DNA of 64,000 nt from Hyperoplus lanceolatus (Eukaryota; Chordata; Actinopteri; Uranoscopiformes; Ammodytidae): assembly GCA_026929865.2 (NCBI GenBank), contig CM049413.1, positions 15,312,501 to 15,376,500 on the forward strand, read 5' to 3'. The position numbers and the translations under genes were made by a program. Below the pieces are notes generated by a model. That model saw only the letters and a program-made list of their open reading frames with translations. It searched no databases and was not told the origin of the DNA. Position 1 is the first letter of the stretch, and each line of letters begins with the position of its first letter. Below, piece after piece: positions 38,537 through 51,263 of the stretch.

Positions 38537-40175
38537 ATACATGTGTAGTGGAGTGTTTAAGTGCCAAAGTGAACATCTTGGTGGGATATGTAGTCAGGAG
38601 GTCTGTTCCCATGCAGGCAGCCAGTAGAGAGGTGATTGATAGCTAATGAGGGCCGAGGCCAAAACACACTGTTTGCTGCCTACTGTGGATTTACCACATG
38701 ATGGATGGCACGCTGAGATACAGTATAGCCACACATTCACACAATGCTGATCAAAGTGGATGTGGATGTGTGAATGTTAGACTTGAATTAGAAAAAAAAA
38801 AGTTATTTACTGTTTTGGTTATTTGTTTGTAATTGTTTCTTATGTGTTTCAGTGAGAGTCCTTCATTTACCAGGAAGCACACTTTATTCTCAGCAAAACG
38901 ACTGACATTATCTGATCTCAATTTATCCCCCACCCTCCCCTATAGAAGCTTTGGAGCAGTTGTCTCACGCTGCATCTTCTCTGGCAAGCAATTCTGTTCC
39001 GCTCTCAACCAACCTAACAGTATATACTGAGCCAAATCACAATCACAAGAAACAGTTTACCATGACACACAGTGGGACATCAAACTCCATCAGTCATATG
39101 GAAGCCCTACTGTTTCCTGCTCAGTGGATGCTTCCCGTAACATTCAACAATCATCCTATAGACACTGCATGGAGCCTCATATAAACCCTGCAACATATGG
39201 CTACTTGGGAAAAATCGTATTATATCTTCGAGGTTAGTTTGATCAATGATAAATCGCTCCGTATACGTCGAAGACTAACCTTGACTGTGATGTTTGTGTG
39301 CGCAAGTAAAACATACATGGCTTAAAGCATACAGGTGATTAGGGCTGCAACTGATGATCACTTTCATTATCGCCTTCAATGTTTTTGGGGTTGCTTAGGG
39401 CGATACAATGATATAGCTGACGAGGACAATGAATAGAAACCTCTACATTATCCAAGTCAAATACACTTTTTCTTAAGGGATAGCAAAAACATGCTTAAAA
39501 AGGTAATGTCTTAAATATAAAAGACCTGTCCATTAACGTGATACACAAACAATAAAAGTGAGTTCCCCTACAAGGTTGGCCACAGTGAACATTTAGAGAA
39601 TGTGGGGCATATCAGATGCCTGTGATGTATGTTTCACAATCCTAAATGAAGCACCGAAGCACTGTCGTAGATCTGCAGCAGCAACCTCTTTTCTTTACTC
39701 AACGCTCTTCGCTCAATCGAAGAGGCCCCTCAATTCTTTCACATGTTTAAAACTTTAACTAATAGGATAGAACTACTCCTGTCTAGGGGACTGTGGAGAG
39801 CACGTGCTTATGCTGATAAAAAAGGGAAAAAAGAGAAAATCTGTGACCAAGTTTTGCCTGATGAAACTTGGCTCACCACCACAGCAACACCATAGATTAG
39901 CACTGCTGTCCGGGCAGACAAGGAGACGCCAGGAGCACCCCAAGCGTTCCTGAGGAAATTTATAGCTTATTCCTGAGCATCCTTTACAACCCCCGAGCAC
40001 CACTTCCATCCAGCCATCCAACCAGGTTCTCTGTCTCCCCCCATCCCTTCTTATCCCAGCACCTATACCCTCCCCCTGGCTTCCCCAGCTGTTGTGCACC
40101 TGGATGCTGGCCTAAGAGAGGAATGGGAATACATGCCATCCATCTCTCTGAGGGGGCATGAGAAGTGTGTGCATG

Positions 40176-40176
40176 G

Positions 40177-40236
<60 letters not shown>

Positions 40237-40280
40237 GTGCGTGCGTGCGTGCGTATGTGCGTGCGTGCGTGTGTGTGTGC
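40176..40280. repeat. (TG)n with TGCG units
   Basis: TG up to about 40235, then CGTGCGTGCG-type units and more TG. Confidence 0.95.
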
Positions 40281-40479
40281 AGTTAGGGGTTGCTGGAGCT
40301 TTCTAGGAAGCCAAGGGATGTAGTGGGGGAGTTGGGTTGTGGTTGAAACTAAATTATATTGCGTGGGGTTGGTGCTGCTACATTAATAGCATGTTGTAAC
40401 TGTGGGGACATCACAGCTATCAAGGTTGATGGGGTAAAATACAATATGCTAATGCATCTAAAGATGTTGGTATTCATAT

Positions 40480-40516
40480 ATACACACACACACACAAGCA
40501 CACACACATACTCATT

Positions 40517-40558
<42 letters not shown>
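40480..40558. repeat. (CA)n microsatellite
   Basis: CA in two blocks (40481-40508 and 40520-40558). Confidence 0.95.
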
Positions 40559-40560
<2 letters not shown>

Positions 40561-42165
40561 CCCTTTAGAACCCCCAGAACCTTCATTTAAATCATATGCA
40601 AAGGTAAACATGTCAGGAAATGTGTCATGTGCAATTCAAATAAATCTATCAAAACACTGTCATCAGGCCAGTTGGGTAATTGACCTACAACACATCATAC
40701 ATCATCAACTTACACTAGTTCCACACCTCTCCTTTGCAATGCACATTACCAATTTATTTCAGCATGAAGGGAAATGAAACAGAAATTCAGGTTACATTCC
40801 TATATTTTGGTCGGATCAGTGATAAAACTGTCATAGCCTTTATATTTGAAATGTTTAAGCTTAATTAAAGGTTCTTAAAGCCGATCTCTGTTGTTTTCTT
40901 AATTTGTGGGAGATTTTTTCACCTTTGAAAGGTTGATTTGTCTACACTGGTAACCAGTAGTAACATATCATGCAGATGACACTTTAGAGGTAAAGATTTC
41001 TTGTTTGACAATAAAATATTGGATGTTTTGCACGCAAATTACATAATTACATAATCGCTAAACTAAACTGATACAAATTCACCATTAAGAGTACCTGCAT
41101 ATTTCTAAAGTTTGCAATATAAGTGTCCTGCCTGCTAAGATAATTACCAGCAACTATATTTCTGAGTTATAAATATGTATCCAGTGTGCTACTTGTTTTG
41201 TTGGTTGTGAGTGTCAGAAAAATTGTTTTCATAGTAACAAGTTCACAAAAGTTGAATAAAGCTTGACAGAGCCAAAAGAATATTCATAGTGGAGGTAGTC
41301 TCTGTGGATATTATACAATTCATTTATTCCAGAGCTATCTATTAATAATAAAATGCTAAATGTATTAGAAGCATTGCAGGCAAGGCCCACCAAGCCATCA
41401 ATTTGATTAAAAGCTATTTATTGGTGAATGGTTTGTTTGTGAAATCAATTTTTCATTCTAAATGTCACATTCACAGTTTTGCAATGCAGATTGGCTGAGA
41501 TTTTTCGTTGAAATATACATGGGACTCCTTTGCTTTCCCATGGCACATGCATTTGATTGGTGTGAGAGGGAAGGAAGATGGATGAAAACTGTCTGGGGTC
41601 TGTTGTCAAGGGAGCAGGGGAGGTTGCAACGTTGTTCTATATCTGCGTGAAATGTCTCAGATCCGAAATGGCAGCTCCCATATGGATTTAAATCCAGACA
41701 CTATCTGCATACTAATAAAGGAACTGAAAACACCCCCACACAGAGACATACACAGAAAAAATGTGCATGTAATAAAAGCAAATATTTACACATTCGGAAC
41801 CTAAATCTAAAGCTGGCCTGAACCTGTGGATACTGTGTGAACTACAGCTGTACACAGAGAGAGTTTTGTGGAGATGATAGGCTTAATCAACTTTGTTTCA
41901 ACCCATTCGGCAATGGCTTGAATGTAACCGACATTCATTTATAAAAAAAAAAGTTATGCACCATAGCTTTAACACACCTCTCTGCATGTGCCAGCAGCAG
42001 AAAGGAGATCATTTTGGGGAGTGGATTCCTTCTACAATCCCTTTTATAACATTGCCAGGGGAGAATTGTATCTTTCCACAATGTAAGACCAACAAAGACA
42101 TGCCTCAGTAAAAAAGAAAGCACCAAGGCTTACTTCTCATACCAGGACATACCTGAGCCTGAACC

Positions 42166-42510
42166 ATCCATCCATCCATCCATCCATCCATCTTCTACCG
42201 CTTGTCCCGTTAGGGGTCGCGGGGGGGCTGGAGCCAATCCCAGCTGCATTGGGCGAGGGCAGGGTACACCCTGGACAGTTCGCCAGTCCATCGCAGGGCC
42301 ACATATAGGGACAGACAACCATTCACACTCACATTCACACCTATGGTCAATTTATAGAATCCAATCAACCTATCCCCATTGCATGTTTTTGGAGGTGGGA
42401 GGAAGCCGGAGTACCCGGAGAGAACCCACGCGTACACAGGGAGAACATGCAAACTCCACACAGAAAGGCCCCGGGCAACCCGGGATTTGAACCCAGAACC
42501 AGAGCCTGAA
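42166..42510 (-). mobile_element. 3' end of an L2/Maui-like teleost LINE
   Basis: On the minus strand it reads GGTTGCCCGGGGCCTTTCTG, TGTGGAGTTTGCATGTTCTC, CTCCGGCTTCCTCCCACCTC and ATGGACTGGCGAACTGTCCA, and ends in a (GGAT)n tail, seen as (CATC)n at 42166-42192 on the plus strand. This is one of the commonest teleost interspersed repeats. I attribute it to an L2-type LINE such as Maui from memory. Confidence 0.7.
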
Positions 42511-43268
42511 CTGAACAAATGGAAATAGTACCTTTATGCTCAACCATCTGTGGATAATAAGGATGATTATTGAAAAGAAAAAACAATTCCTTATATTCTA
42601 ATTAAAATATTGGCTATTTAGAGAAAGAATTATACAGGTTGCTCCCCAACCTCTAGCTGGTGAACTGGCAGCAGCTTTACCACATGTCCAACAACTGCAA
42701 AAGTATTTGAAAAATAAAACTAGGCCTTGAATCAACTACAGCCAAATGTGAAATTAATGTTATTTACCACTCATGTAATTGCTGCTGCAACACCGGCTGT
42801 GAGAGAGTTCTACCCGGTCTGCCCTCCAGCGCCGCCCGACTGTAGTTCTGTTTAGACTTGCTGCTCCTCTACAGGGTTTTTTTTAATACTGCCCTCTTCC
42901 TGCAGCACACAATACACAATCACACATTTTGATTTTGCAGTAAGCAAATAGAAGAAATAGCAGAGGGAGCCCAATATATATACCGTTCTGTGACATACTG
43001 TATTTGTATGTTTCATATTGACTTGCTTCCATGTACTGTTTGGGGTCATTCTTTTATTTCTTTTATTTATTTTTTTATTTATTATTCTTTGGGACAATTC
43101 CACACAATACACAATTTTCTCTTGCAAATATTCATACATCATACTTTGTGTTGTCCGAAGGGAGACGGAAGAAGCCAAAGGCTTATCAGGTCCCGCCCCC
43201 ATTTTCATCAAATTCGGATTCAGATACACAGTTACTGTTACAGAAAATAAAAATAAAACAAACAAAAA

Positions 43269-43372
<104 letters not shown>

Positions 43373-43638
43373 CATATACATTTTTTTTATAAAACAAAGA
43401 ATCTGCAGTCCAATACACAGTCAATTGTAATCTAATTGCTTCAGCTTTTAAGATCAGTTCAGCACAGTTCAGTTTTTCTGTGACAATGCCAAGTGTATAA
43501 AGTGTGAAGTGGCCTTGTATTTGGCCTGTTCTTAACTGGTAGTCTAAACACTTCTGCAAAAGTATTCAAAAACAAGTCTGTCTGCTGGCCTGTATTATTC
43601 GTTAGAATATTGTTATGAAAGTGACATTGACATTGTGC

Positions 43639-44157
43639 TCAGGTTATTAGTCTGTAATTTTCAATAATTTTTGAAACATAATTTGCTTTGAAATTGCGCA
43701 AACTGCAACTCCCTGTGACAACTTCATCAAGTCCATTCCACATCTTAATACCATTTACAGAAATCGAAAAGGATTTAAGTGTGGTCCGTATATTTTTCTC
43801 AGTGAATTTACCTTTTCTTCTTAAATCATGCGAAACTTCTCTGTCTTCAAACATTACTTGTAAACTGTTAGGAAGGCTTTTTTTTGAAGCCTTGTAAATA
43901 ATTTGTACTGTGTGGTAATTTACCACATCACGTAATTTGAGAATTCTACCTTCAATAAAAAAGTTATTAGTGTGTGCCCTGTAATTGGCTTGGTAAATAA
44001 TTCGTATTGCTTTCTTTTGAAGAATCTCCAACAGGTGCAATGTACCTTTGTAAGTGTTTCCCCATATTTCAGCACAGTAATGCAGATGTGGGGAAACTAA
44101 ACTCCAGTATAATACAAGTAAGGCCTTTTTTGATTGAAACAATGTTGTGCTTTCCAA
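43639..44157 (-). pseudogene. Retrotransposon reverse transcriptase, C-terminal part
   Basis: Reads ALLVLYWSLVSPHLHYCAEI, WGNTYKGTLHLLEILQKKAI and RIIYQANYRAHTNN, ending IENYRLIT at the stop. This C-terminal region (LYxSLVxPHLxYC and LQKKAIRII) is typical of Jockey-superfamily RTs. Confidence 0.85.
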
Positions 44158-44464
44158 AGTATAGAAATACTCCTGGCTATTTTGCCCCTGAGATGGCTAA
44201 CTTGTGGTTTCCAGCTTAATTTATCGTCAATTATTACCCCTAGGACTTTGTGTTGCTTGACCCTTTGAATTTCAATCCCATTTACCTTGATTTTTACAGC
44301 GACATCTGATGTTCTCCTGCCAAACATCATGAATTTAGTTTTTTCTAAATTTAGTGATAACTTATTTCGGTTTAACCACCCATGTAACTTAGTCAATTCA
44401 ATGTTTACGATCTCAACCATATTATTCAGATCTTTAACCGAATAGAAGATGTTTGTGTCGTCAG
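44097..44464 (-). pseudogene. Retrotransposon reverse transcriptase, after the insertion
   Basis: Resumes at DDTNIFYSVKDLNNMVEIVN and contains LHGWLNRNKLSLNLEKTKFM and the thumb motif KHKVLGVIIDDKLSWKPQV. It drifts into another frame near 44.13 kb, where the remaining C-terminal part begins. Confidence 0.85.
44457..44464. repeat. Target-site duplication, left copy
   Basis: GTCGTCAG, identical to 45396-45403. Confidence 0.93.
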
Positions 44465-45395
44465 TAGGGATGTCCATGGTTAACTGGTTAACCGTTAACC
44501 GTTAAGAAGATCTTTAACCGGTTAATACTAAAGGTTAAACGGTTAAAAAAATAATAATAATAATAATTTCTCTGAAATCCGGACTCTTATTTTGATATCG
44601 CTAAACCGGATATAAGAATGCCAACTGTCGGTAGAATGAAACGAGTAGTGTAGGCTACGCTCAACTTTATAATAGGTCCATGTTACGCTCCCAGAAAGAT
44701 AGCCAGTCACAACTTATGGTCACAACACTCCCCTGCCATGTGTTTGTATAATTTAATTAACAGCGTGAGCTCCCGCTAGCTTAACATAGCGCTAGCATTA
44801 GCCTTCTTGAGGTGGATGCTGTCCTGCATCTATCACCGTCTCAGTGAGTGTGAGAGAGTGACAGACAGGCAGTGAGTGCCCCTGCACAGACACGGAGAGG
44901 TCTGCCATGCTTGTGTGCCAGGATCAATAGCGAAAATCCGTCTTAAACAAAAGCGTTAAGTATCGTTATGCAGTACTGATAACATCAGAGCTTATCAATA
45001 TTACGGTCTTTCAAAATGTTGCCCCGTGCTCAGCACTACTTAGCATCGGGTTTCGGTAGGCTACCCATCCACTAAGCCTGTGTGTCTGTAAATGTCCCTT
45101 TTCAGTCACTTATTGCTCTTTCTGCTCCTACATTCGCATACTAGACCTCTTCTCACAACAGACAAGGTGCCGTGTGAATGTCAAAATGTTGGCATTTAAA
45201 TTGGCTTCTGGTCCTTGAATTGTTTTTAAATTGATATGCCGGTCCTTGGAACAAAAAAAGGTCGGGAGCCCTGCTATAATGCTTCATGTATTTCACTATA
45301 AATACGCTACATTAAATCTTAACGGTTAACCGGTTAATAACCGTTAATTCTGGTGGTTAACCGGTTAAAGAAAAAATTCTAAATGGCCATCCCTA
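44465..45395. mobile_element. hAT-like non-autonomous DNA element, inserted in RT
   Basis: 931 bp from TAGGGATGTCCATGG to GGCCATCCCTA. It is flanked by perfect 8-bp direct repeats GTCGTCAG (44457-44464 and 45396-45403). TAGGGATG termini plus an 8-bp target duplication are hAT hallmarks. Subterminal AACCGGTTAA-type palindromes occur at both ends. No transposase frame is visible. On the minus strand the target duplication covers the codons of the FADD motif of the host RT. Confidence 0.92.
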
Positions 45396-46124
45396 GTCGT
45401 CAGCAAATAAAATTAACCTTAAGACTTTCGACACTTTACATATGTCATTTATATAAAGCATGAATAATTTCGGCCCCAAGAATGACCCCTGAGGGACCCC
45501 ACAAACAATATCTAAGCATGTCGATGTGAACTCCCCTAATTTCACAAATTGTTTCCTGTTAGGTAAATAACTTCTGACCCAGTCATGTGCCAAACCTCGA
45601 ATGCCATAATTCTCCAGTTTATTAAGAAGGATGTCATGATTAATAGTGTCGAATGCTTTTTTGAGGTCTAAGAAAATTCCTATAGAGTACAATTTGTGAT
45701 CAATAGCATTACTAATAATTTCTACCGATTCAGCCAAGGCCAGTGCGGTGGAATGATTCTTTCTAAAGCCGAATTGACTGTCATACAGAAGTTGATGTTT
45801 AGTAATGAATTCATCAAGTCTATTGCTGAATAACTTTTCCAGAATTTTAGAAAATTGTGTTAAAAGTGAGACTGGTCTATAATTAGTAAATGAATGTTCA
45901 TCACCATTCTTATGTAATGGTATAACCTTAGCTACTTTCATGTTAGAAGGAAAAATGCCTGTTTGAAAAGATAGGTTAAAGAGGTGTGTTAGGGGTTTAA
46001 TAATACTTTCTTGCACTGATTTGATTACTTTCATGTGAAACCCAAGCGCGTCTCTAGAGGTCTTTGTTTTCATTCCGAGCAATATCTCCCTTATCTCGTT
46101 GGCCTCGACTGGCTTCAAAAACAT
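45393..46124 (-). pseudogene. Retrotransposon reverse transcriptase, fingers-palm part
   Basis: Reads KVIPLHKNGDEHSFTNYRPV, SLLTQFSKILEKLFSNRLDE, GFRKNHSTALALAE, GIFLDLKKAFDTINHDILLN and VCGVPQGSFLGPKLFMLYIN. It ends RLILFADD exactly at the edge of the hAT-like element. Blocks A (LDLKKAFD), B (GVPQG) and C (FADD) are recognisable. Confidence 0.9.
45396..45403. repeat. Target-site duplication, right copy
   Basis: GTCGTCAG, identical to 44457-44464. Confidence 0.93.
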
Positions 46125-46553
46125 GGAGTGTTGAAGAGACGCTTCATTTTCACTAGACTCCCCTAAACTCTTCCCACAGATCCCTTTTGCTAAATTAGGT
46201 CCAATATTAACAAAAAATTAATTTAGTTTATTTACCACAGTGTTCATGCATTCAAACTTAACGTTATTTTCATGGAAATACTGAGGATAATTATGTACTC
46301 TGCTGTAATTTCTTAACACTGTATTTACTATGTCCCACAATGTTTTGGGTTGATTTGCATTTGTTTCTAACAACTTACCATAATATTTCTTTTTACAGTC
46401 TCTGAGAATGCTATTACGAATGCTATTATTAGCTTGTTACGATAGATTTTATATTTTAACTCCGCTTTTGGTGTCCTTGCTTTTATGAATCTTTTGTACA
46501 ATGTATTTTTCTTTTTGCAAGCATTTATCAAGGATTTAGTTAGCCACTGTTTA

Positions 46554-47099
46554 TCATGTCTTTGCTTTAAGGCCCTTTTTTAGTGGACAATTTTTTTCAT
46601 ACAGCCTTTGAAATATCTGCAAGAATAAATCGAAACTTGCATTAACATCCTTCCCCTTGTATTCAGAGTCCCAATTTTGCGTCAATAAGTCATTTTTCAG
46701 TGCTTCTATCCTCTCATCAGTTTCCAACCTTACAAATATATCTTTGTTTGTTCTCTGCTGCAACATTTGTTTCCAATCGTATATAGCAAATACAGGTAAA
46801 TGGTCGCTTATGTCATTAATCAGGAGTCCACTTTCTATTTCATTCCCCATAACATTCGTAAATATGTTGTCTATTAACGTGGCACTATTTATTTTAATCC
46901 TGCTTGGCCTTGTAATTAAGGGCTGAATACCCATAACATGCAATGTATTTACAAATTCTTCAGTCAGTGAATTAGTAGTATTTAGTAAATCAATGTTTGT
47001 ATCCCCACAGATAAATATCTTCTTTTGATTTGACTTAGAAAATAATTCTCCCACGTATTCTATAAAGTCTTCCATTTTTAAATCGGGTGTTCTGTACAC
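46554..47099 (-). pseudogene. Retrotransposon endonuclease, C-terminal part
   Basis: Reads YRTPDLKMEDF, FICGDTNIDLLN, SATLIDNIFTN and DISDHLPVFAIYDW. YRTP, GDTNIDLL and SDHLPV are canonical APE-endonuclease motifs, the last containing the catalytic Asp-His pair. The part after 46.55 kb lacks a continuous frame. Confidence 0.85.
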
Positions 47100-47161
47100 A
47101 GCTGATAATTAAACATTTATCCTTCATTAGAATTTCAATAGTCACACATTCCAATAGGTTA

Positions 47162-47419
47162 TCAATTGCAGTGCACATTTACGATTTCAAACCTTATATT
47201 TTCATCCACAAAAAGGGCCACTCCTCCCCCTCTCTTGTTCATTCTGTTGACACAAACCAGTTTATATCCCTTTAATTGGAAGTCAATGCCTTTGCCTTCA
47301 TTAATCCATGTTTCTGATACGGCAATGATGTTAAACGGGTTGGAGAATTTCTGTAGATATTCCTTAATCTGTGAAAAATGTGTGTGGAGACTTCTGCTAT
47401 TAAAATGAATGATGGACAA
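47162..47419 (-). pseudogene. Retrotransposon endonuclease, N-terminal part
   Basis: Reads MSIIHFNSRSLHTHFSQIKE, AVSETWINEGKG and NKRGGGVALFV. The HFNSRSL, SETW and GGGVA motifs are the first endonuclease blocks of APE-type LINEs. A stop follows, and the next part begins about 60 nt later in another frame. Confidence 0.8.
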
Positions 47420-47603
47420 TTTCCCATTTGAATGAAAGCGTCTTATGAATTGATCCTCAGTATGGTAATGACAGTCTCTTTTCCCGATATTGTAGAAATG
47501 ATTGTCTGGGTCAATTATTTAATTTGGGTCCGAAAATGTGGGTTCCACATAATGATTAGCTAATAACTCCAGCCTTTCATGATCATTTATCCAATCAGTT
47601 GTG

Positions 47604-48122
47604 TTACTCATCCTCGCTGCTTGAGTCGTTCAGGTCCTCTTCCCTCCGGAATTGAGCCAGATCTTCCACGGTTCTGATTTGCACAATTTTAGCTTCTTCA
47701 GGTGTAACTCCATTCATTTTGATGAAGATTCTTCCATCTCTCGTCCAAGTTTGTTGGACCTGTCCACATTTTTTTAACCCTCTTGCTTGATAGGCCAGAT
47801 AAGCGTTTCTCTTGGTTAGATTTTCGCTCATTCCAATTTGTTCGCCTTTAAGCTTCCTGCCTTGACTGAGCAGATTTATCTTATGCTTTCTACTCACAAA
47901 TTTCAGAATGACAGCACGCTTTTTGGCGAACTTTCCCTTCGGGAGAAGAAAACAGGAATCCACGTTCTCCAGATCCAGACTAATGCCTTTGCTTCTCAGG
48001 AACATTTCAACCTGGTTTTCCACCGACACATTCCCTGTATAGCCCTCTTCATCTCCACTCACGGCAGTTGCATACAACCTTGGTTTTTGCTTGTTGATCC
48101 TGTTCATCAATTTTATCTCCAA
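47604..48122 (-). pseudogene. Retrotransposon ORF1, C-terminal part
   Basis: 172 residues ending EDLNDSSSEDE. It has the features of the RNA-binding, transposase_22-like half of LINE ORF1 (KKRAVILKFVSRKHKINLLS, ENLTKRNAYLAYQARGLKKC, RIFIKMNG). It overlaps the upstream part in another frame. Confidence 0.7.
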
Positions 48123-48423
48123 GCTCTTTCAAGAGCTGATCTTTCTTCACATTGACGGCATGAAGTTCCTTCAATTCGATAATCAGTGGCTTCAGACCAG
48201 CAGCAATTTTCTCGTTGATTTTAACATCAAAACGCCCCATCCATTCTTCCATCATTTCAGCCAGCTCAGCCTTCCGCAGTGCTCGCTCATTCTCCCTCTC
48301 ACTTTTTATTTCTCTCTTCAATTCTGCCAACATTCCTTTCCTCAAGTCTGCCAACAGTTTTTTCATTTCTTCGGCAAAGCCTTTGTCCTCTTCCTTATCA
48401 GTGTTTTTTCCTTTTTTGGACAT
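48049..48423 (-). pseudogene. Retrotransposon ORF1, N-terminal part (coiled coil)
   Basis: Starts MSKKGKNTDKEEDKGFAEEM and continues as a Lys/Glu-rich helical stretch (ELKREIKSERENERALRKAE), as in the coiled-coil region of LINE ORF1 proteins. It runs into a stop after QQAKTKVV, where the downstream part continues in another frame. A frameshift near 48.06-48.12 kb probably split one original ORF1. Confidence 0.7.
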
Positions 48424-48544
48424 CTCCAGAGATTTTCAGAGATTTTCAGAATCTGAATTCTCCGCTGCTCTCAGTAAATAGCTGTTCACCCTCAACAAGC
48501 CGGAAGTGAAGTGATGCCACAATGCCAAAGTGATGCCACAATAG

Positions 48545-50650
48545 ACTGTAGATTGCAGATTACTTGGACATTTAATTCATCAGAAATTATCTGCAGAATT
48601 CCCTTTCATAATGAAGCTTTGGAACTCCTCCAATTGAGCTCATTTTTGCATTACTGTAAGATGGACAATCAAGGTTTCCTTTCTTTACTTATACACAGTA
48701 CCCTTATGGTCAATACAGTACAGCAAGTATCAATCAATCTAAATTAGTCAGAATAATCATTCGCCTTTGTTCCAAGACATGGTGGATGCAAATGGTCAGG
48801 ATGAACAAAGATGAAACACGTCAAATGAACCTTGTTGGTTAAGTGGCACAAGGTGTTGATCTCTATTCACTAGCCAGACCTAGTAAATGCGAAAGTGTAT
48901 GTCTTACTTACTGACCGATAAAGTTGTATCATGAGGTCAAGCCATACATTAGATTTCAACCTAGTCTTGTGATAAATGATAAGTGAAATAGTTAACTTGT
49001 TGATGTGTGCTGTTGTTGTGTTGTGCACCTTAGCCTCAGTTACTCTTTGTACCACTTTACAAAAGCCGTATAAACCTATCCAACCAATCCAAGTCAAAGT
49101 TTTTAATCTTTTTTACTCATCTGTCTTCGACACACACCCAGACAATAAACTGCTCTCATGATTTTATCATCATGTACTGGTCATATCCAGAGAAAAGGGT
49201 AGTATAGATCCAGTGAATCCTGGCCTTCATCTGTGGCGGGCTATTTTAGGTCAACTAGCTACTGACAGACCATCATGAAACTATTTCCGCAGTCAGACCT
49301 TTCCTCACTCTCTCACTCTCTCTCTCTCTCCTTCTCCCTTTGTTCCGTCTGACATCTTGGATTCATCCGTCCTCGCTGCTCATCTTTCTCTCCCGCAACA
49401 TCTTGTGTTCATCACCACATCTGTTGATTTTCTTTTCTTCTGCTATCACTCTTTGTCAAATGGCATCTTGCATTTAGAAGTCCATCCCTTTACTATTGGA
49501 ACATGTTGTACTCATCTATCCCCCTCACTTCATTGCTCTCTCTCCCTCTCTCTCTATCTAACTATCTCTCTCTCTATCTGTCCGTCTGTCTCTCTCTCTC
49601 TCTCTCAGATGTACAACAAATGTTTGACCAAGCTGTTCCACACTGTATTATTCAGCGCTGTGTGTGAGCCGGCGTCATCATCAGAGATGTATGCCTGACA
49701 TGATGCATTGGCTCGGTTTAATTATAGAGATGCTGAATAAATATTTTGGCCGATCCGTCTTCTCCCATCCAGGCCCACAAGGGTGATTTATGAACTGTCA
49801 GTTAATGTGAAAGAAACGGCTGTCATTGTTTCAATATGGAGGCTGGATATTATACACTAAGGTTTATGGTAGATATGGAATTTCAGGGTTTTCAACATGA
49901 AATTCTGCATGAATACGTGGAAGTGGATTTAATATGAACCCATATGGAATTTATTCTGAATTGAAAGATATTCTCGAGACCGCATTAACCTGTAAAGGTA
50001 TTGCCGTGGGGTATTAGTTTAAAAAAGCTGTCAGGTCTTGTCAGATATGGTGGATGCAGGCAAAGGGTAGAAGAGTAAATGGAATATATTAAAGTTTTAT
50101 AACTCTGCCCTGAAATAACCCTATTGGACCTGGTGTGGATTCTGCTTTCAACTAACATGAGTTGAACTTTACTAGTATAATATCCAAAGTATGGCTTTAA
50201 CCCTTAACTTCCTATTTAAATTATTCTAAAATTGACCTTGGCAGTGAAGTAAGAGCCATATGTTAACTGATTGTCAATAGGCTGATAACAGCCAAGGGCA
50301 GGGTATTAACAACATAAGATAAAGAATGTAAATGAAATGAAAATGCACTTTAAACTTGATAGAAAAAATAAATAGTGCTCAAATTTAGAGGAAATTAGGA
50401 ATAAAATTAAACCTGACCTAATTTGAGCCAGAGGGAATTAGATCCTGTATCAAGCCAAGCCCAGAGAGAAAGGGCTAATCGAGTTTGGGCTGAGATTCAA
50501 AGCTCTAGATTAGCAAACCCCTCTAGTATACCGGCGTGGGCGGCTGTGTGGAAACAGAGAAACTGCGAGGCTAGTTATAATGAACTACTGGTATGCAAAA
50601 TACCATGCCGTTACATAGAGGGTAACTTTTCAAATGATAAAATAATGTGA
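48545..50650. other. Intergenic, no gene seen
   Basis: Unique AT-rich DNA between the retrotransposon and the inverted MITE pair. A (CT)n-rich patch lies at about 49.30-49.34 and 49.54-49.61 kb. Nothing gene-like. Confidence 0.7.
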
Positions 50651-50655
50651 CTGAA

Positions 50656-51258
50656 GGTGCGAACACACCAAACGCGTTGGGTGCGGTGGCCAAAGCGCCC
50701 AACGCACCTGATCTGGCGCTTGGTCATTTTGTGTCAAAACATGGTTCAACGCGCCCAACACTACGCAGCTAGTCCCCCCGATATATATTTCCCTAATCAA
50801 CCATGGCTGCGATCAGACCCGACCCGACACAACAGCGTTCATGTCCACACAAAAACAACACGGCCAACAATTGTGCCAAAAGACAAATAAACAGCCACTG
50901 AACGGAACAAATAGCCTTAAAACAGCATTGCAGATCCACGCCACTCGGAAATGAACACAAACAGCAAGGCAGCACCATACCAAACACATTTACAGCAGCA
51001 TTGTGCACAGGGCAGTAGAAAATAAAGGCAAGCCTACATTATCCTACCTGGCTGTGACGGGACCGTGGCTGGCGTAGATATAGGCATAAACACCGGTGCT
51101 TCGCTGTACTCGTTGTGAAAGTTCCCCGGACTTAGCCGTTATGTTTGGGTTCATTATGGAGGTGGCGGCCGCACACAACCGGGTAAGTTAACTAACGCTC
51201 AGCCAATAGGATTTTTCAACGCCGCCACCGCACCCAACGCGTTTGGTATGTTCTCACC
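50656..51258. mobile_element. MITE 1 of an inverted pair
   Basis: Starts GGTGCGAACACACCAAACGC and ends with its near complement (GCGTTTGGTATGTTCTCACC), giving terminal inverted repeats of about 35 bp. Its first 540 nt are the reverse complement of the right part of MITE 2. No frame of its own. Confidence 0.8.
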
Positions 51259-51263
51259 TTTAA

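Noticed and set aside
42166-42518. Frames at about 42.13-42.59 kb
   Set aside because: They lie in the L2-like LINE tail, which is non-coding.
46657-47408. Plus-strand frames over the retrotransposon
   Set aside because: Shadows of the minus-strand endonuclease frames, which carry the recognisable motifs.
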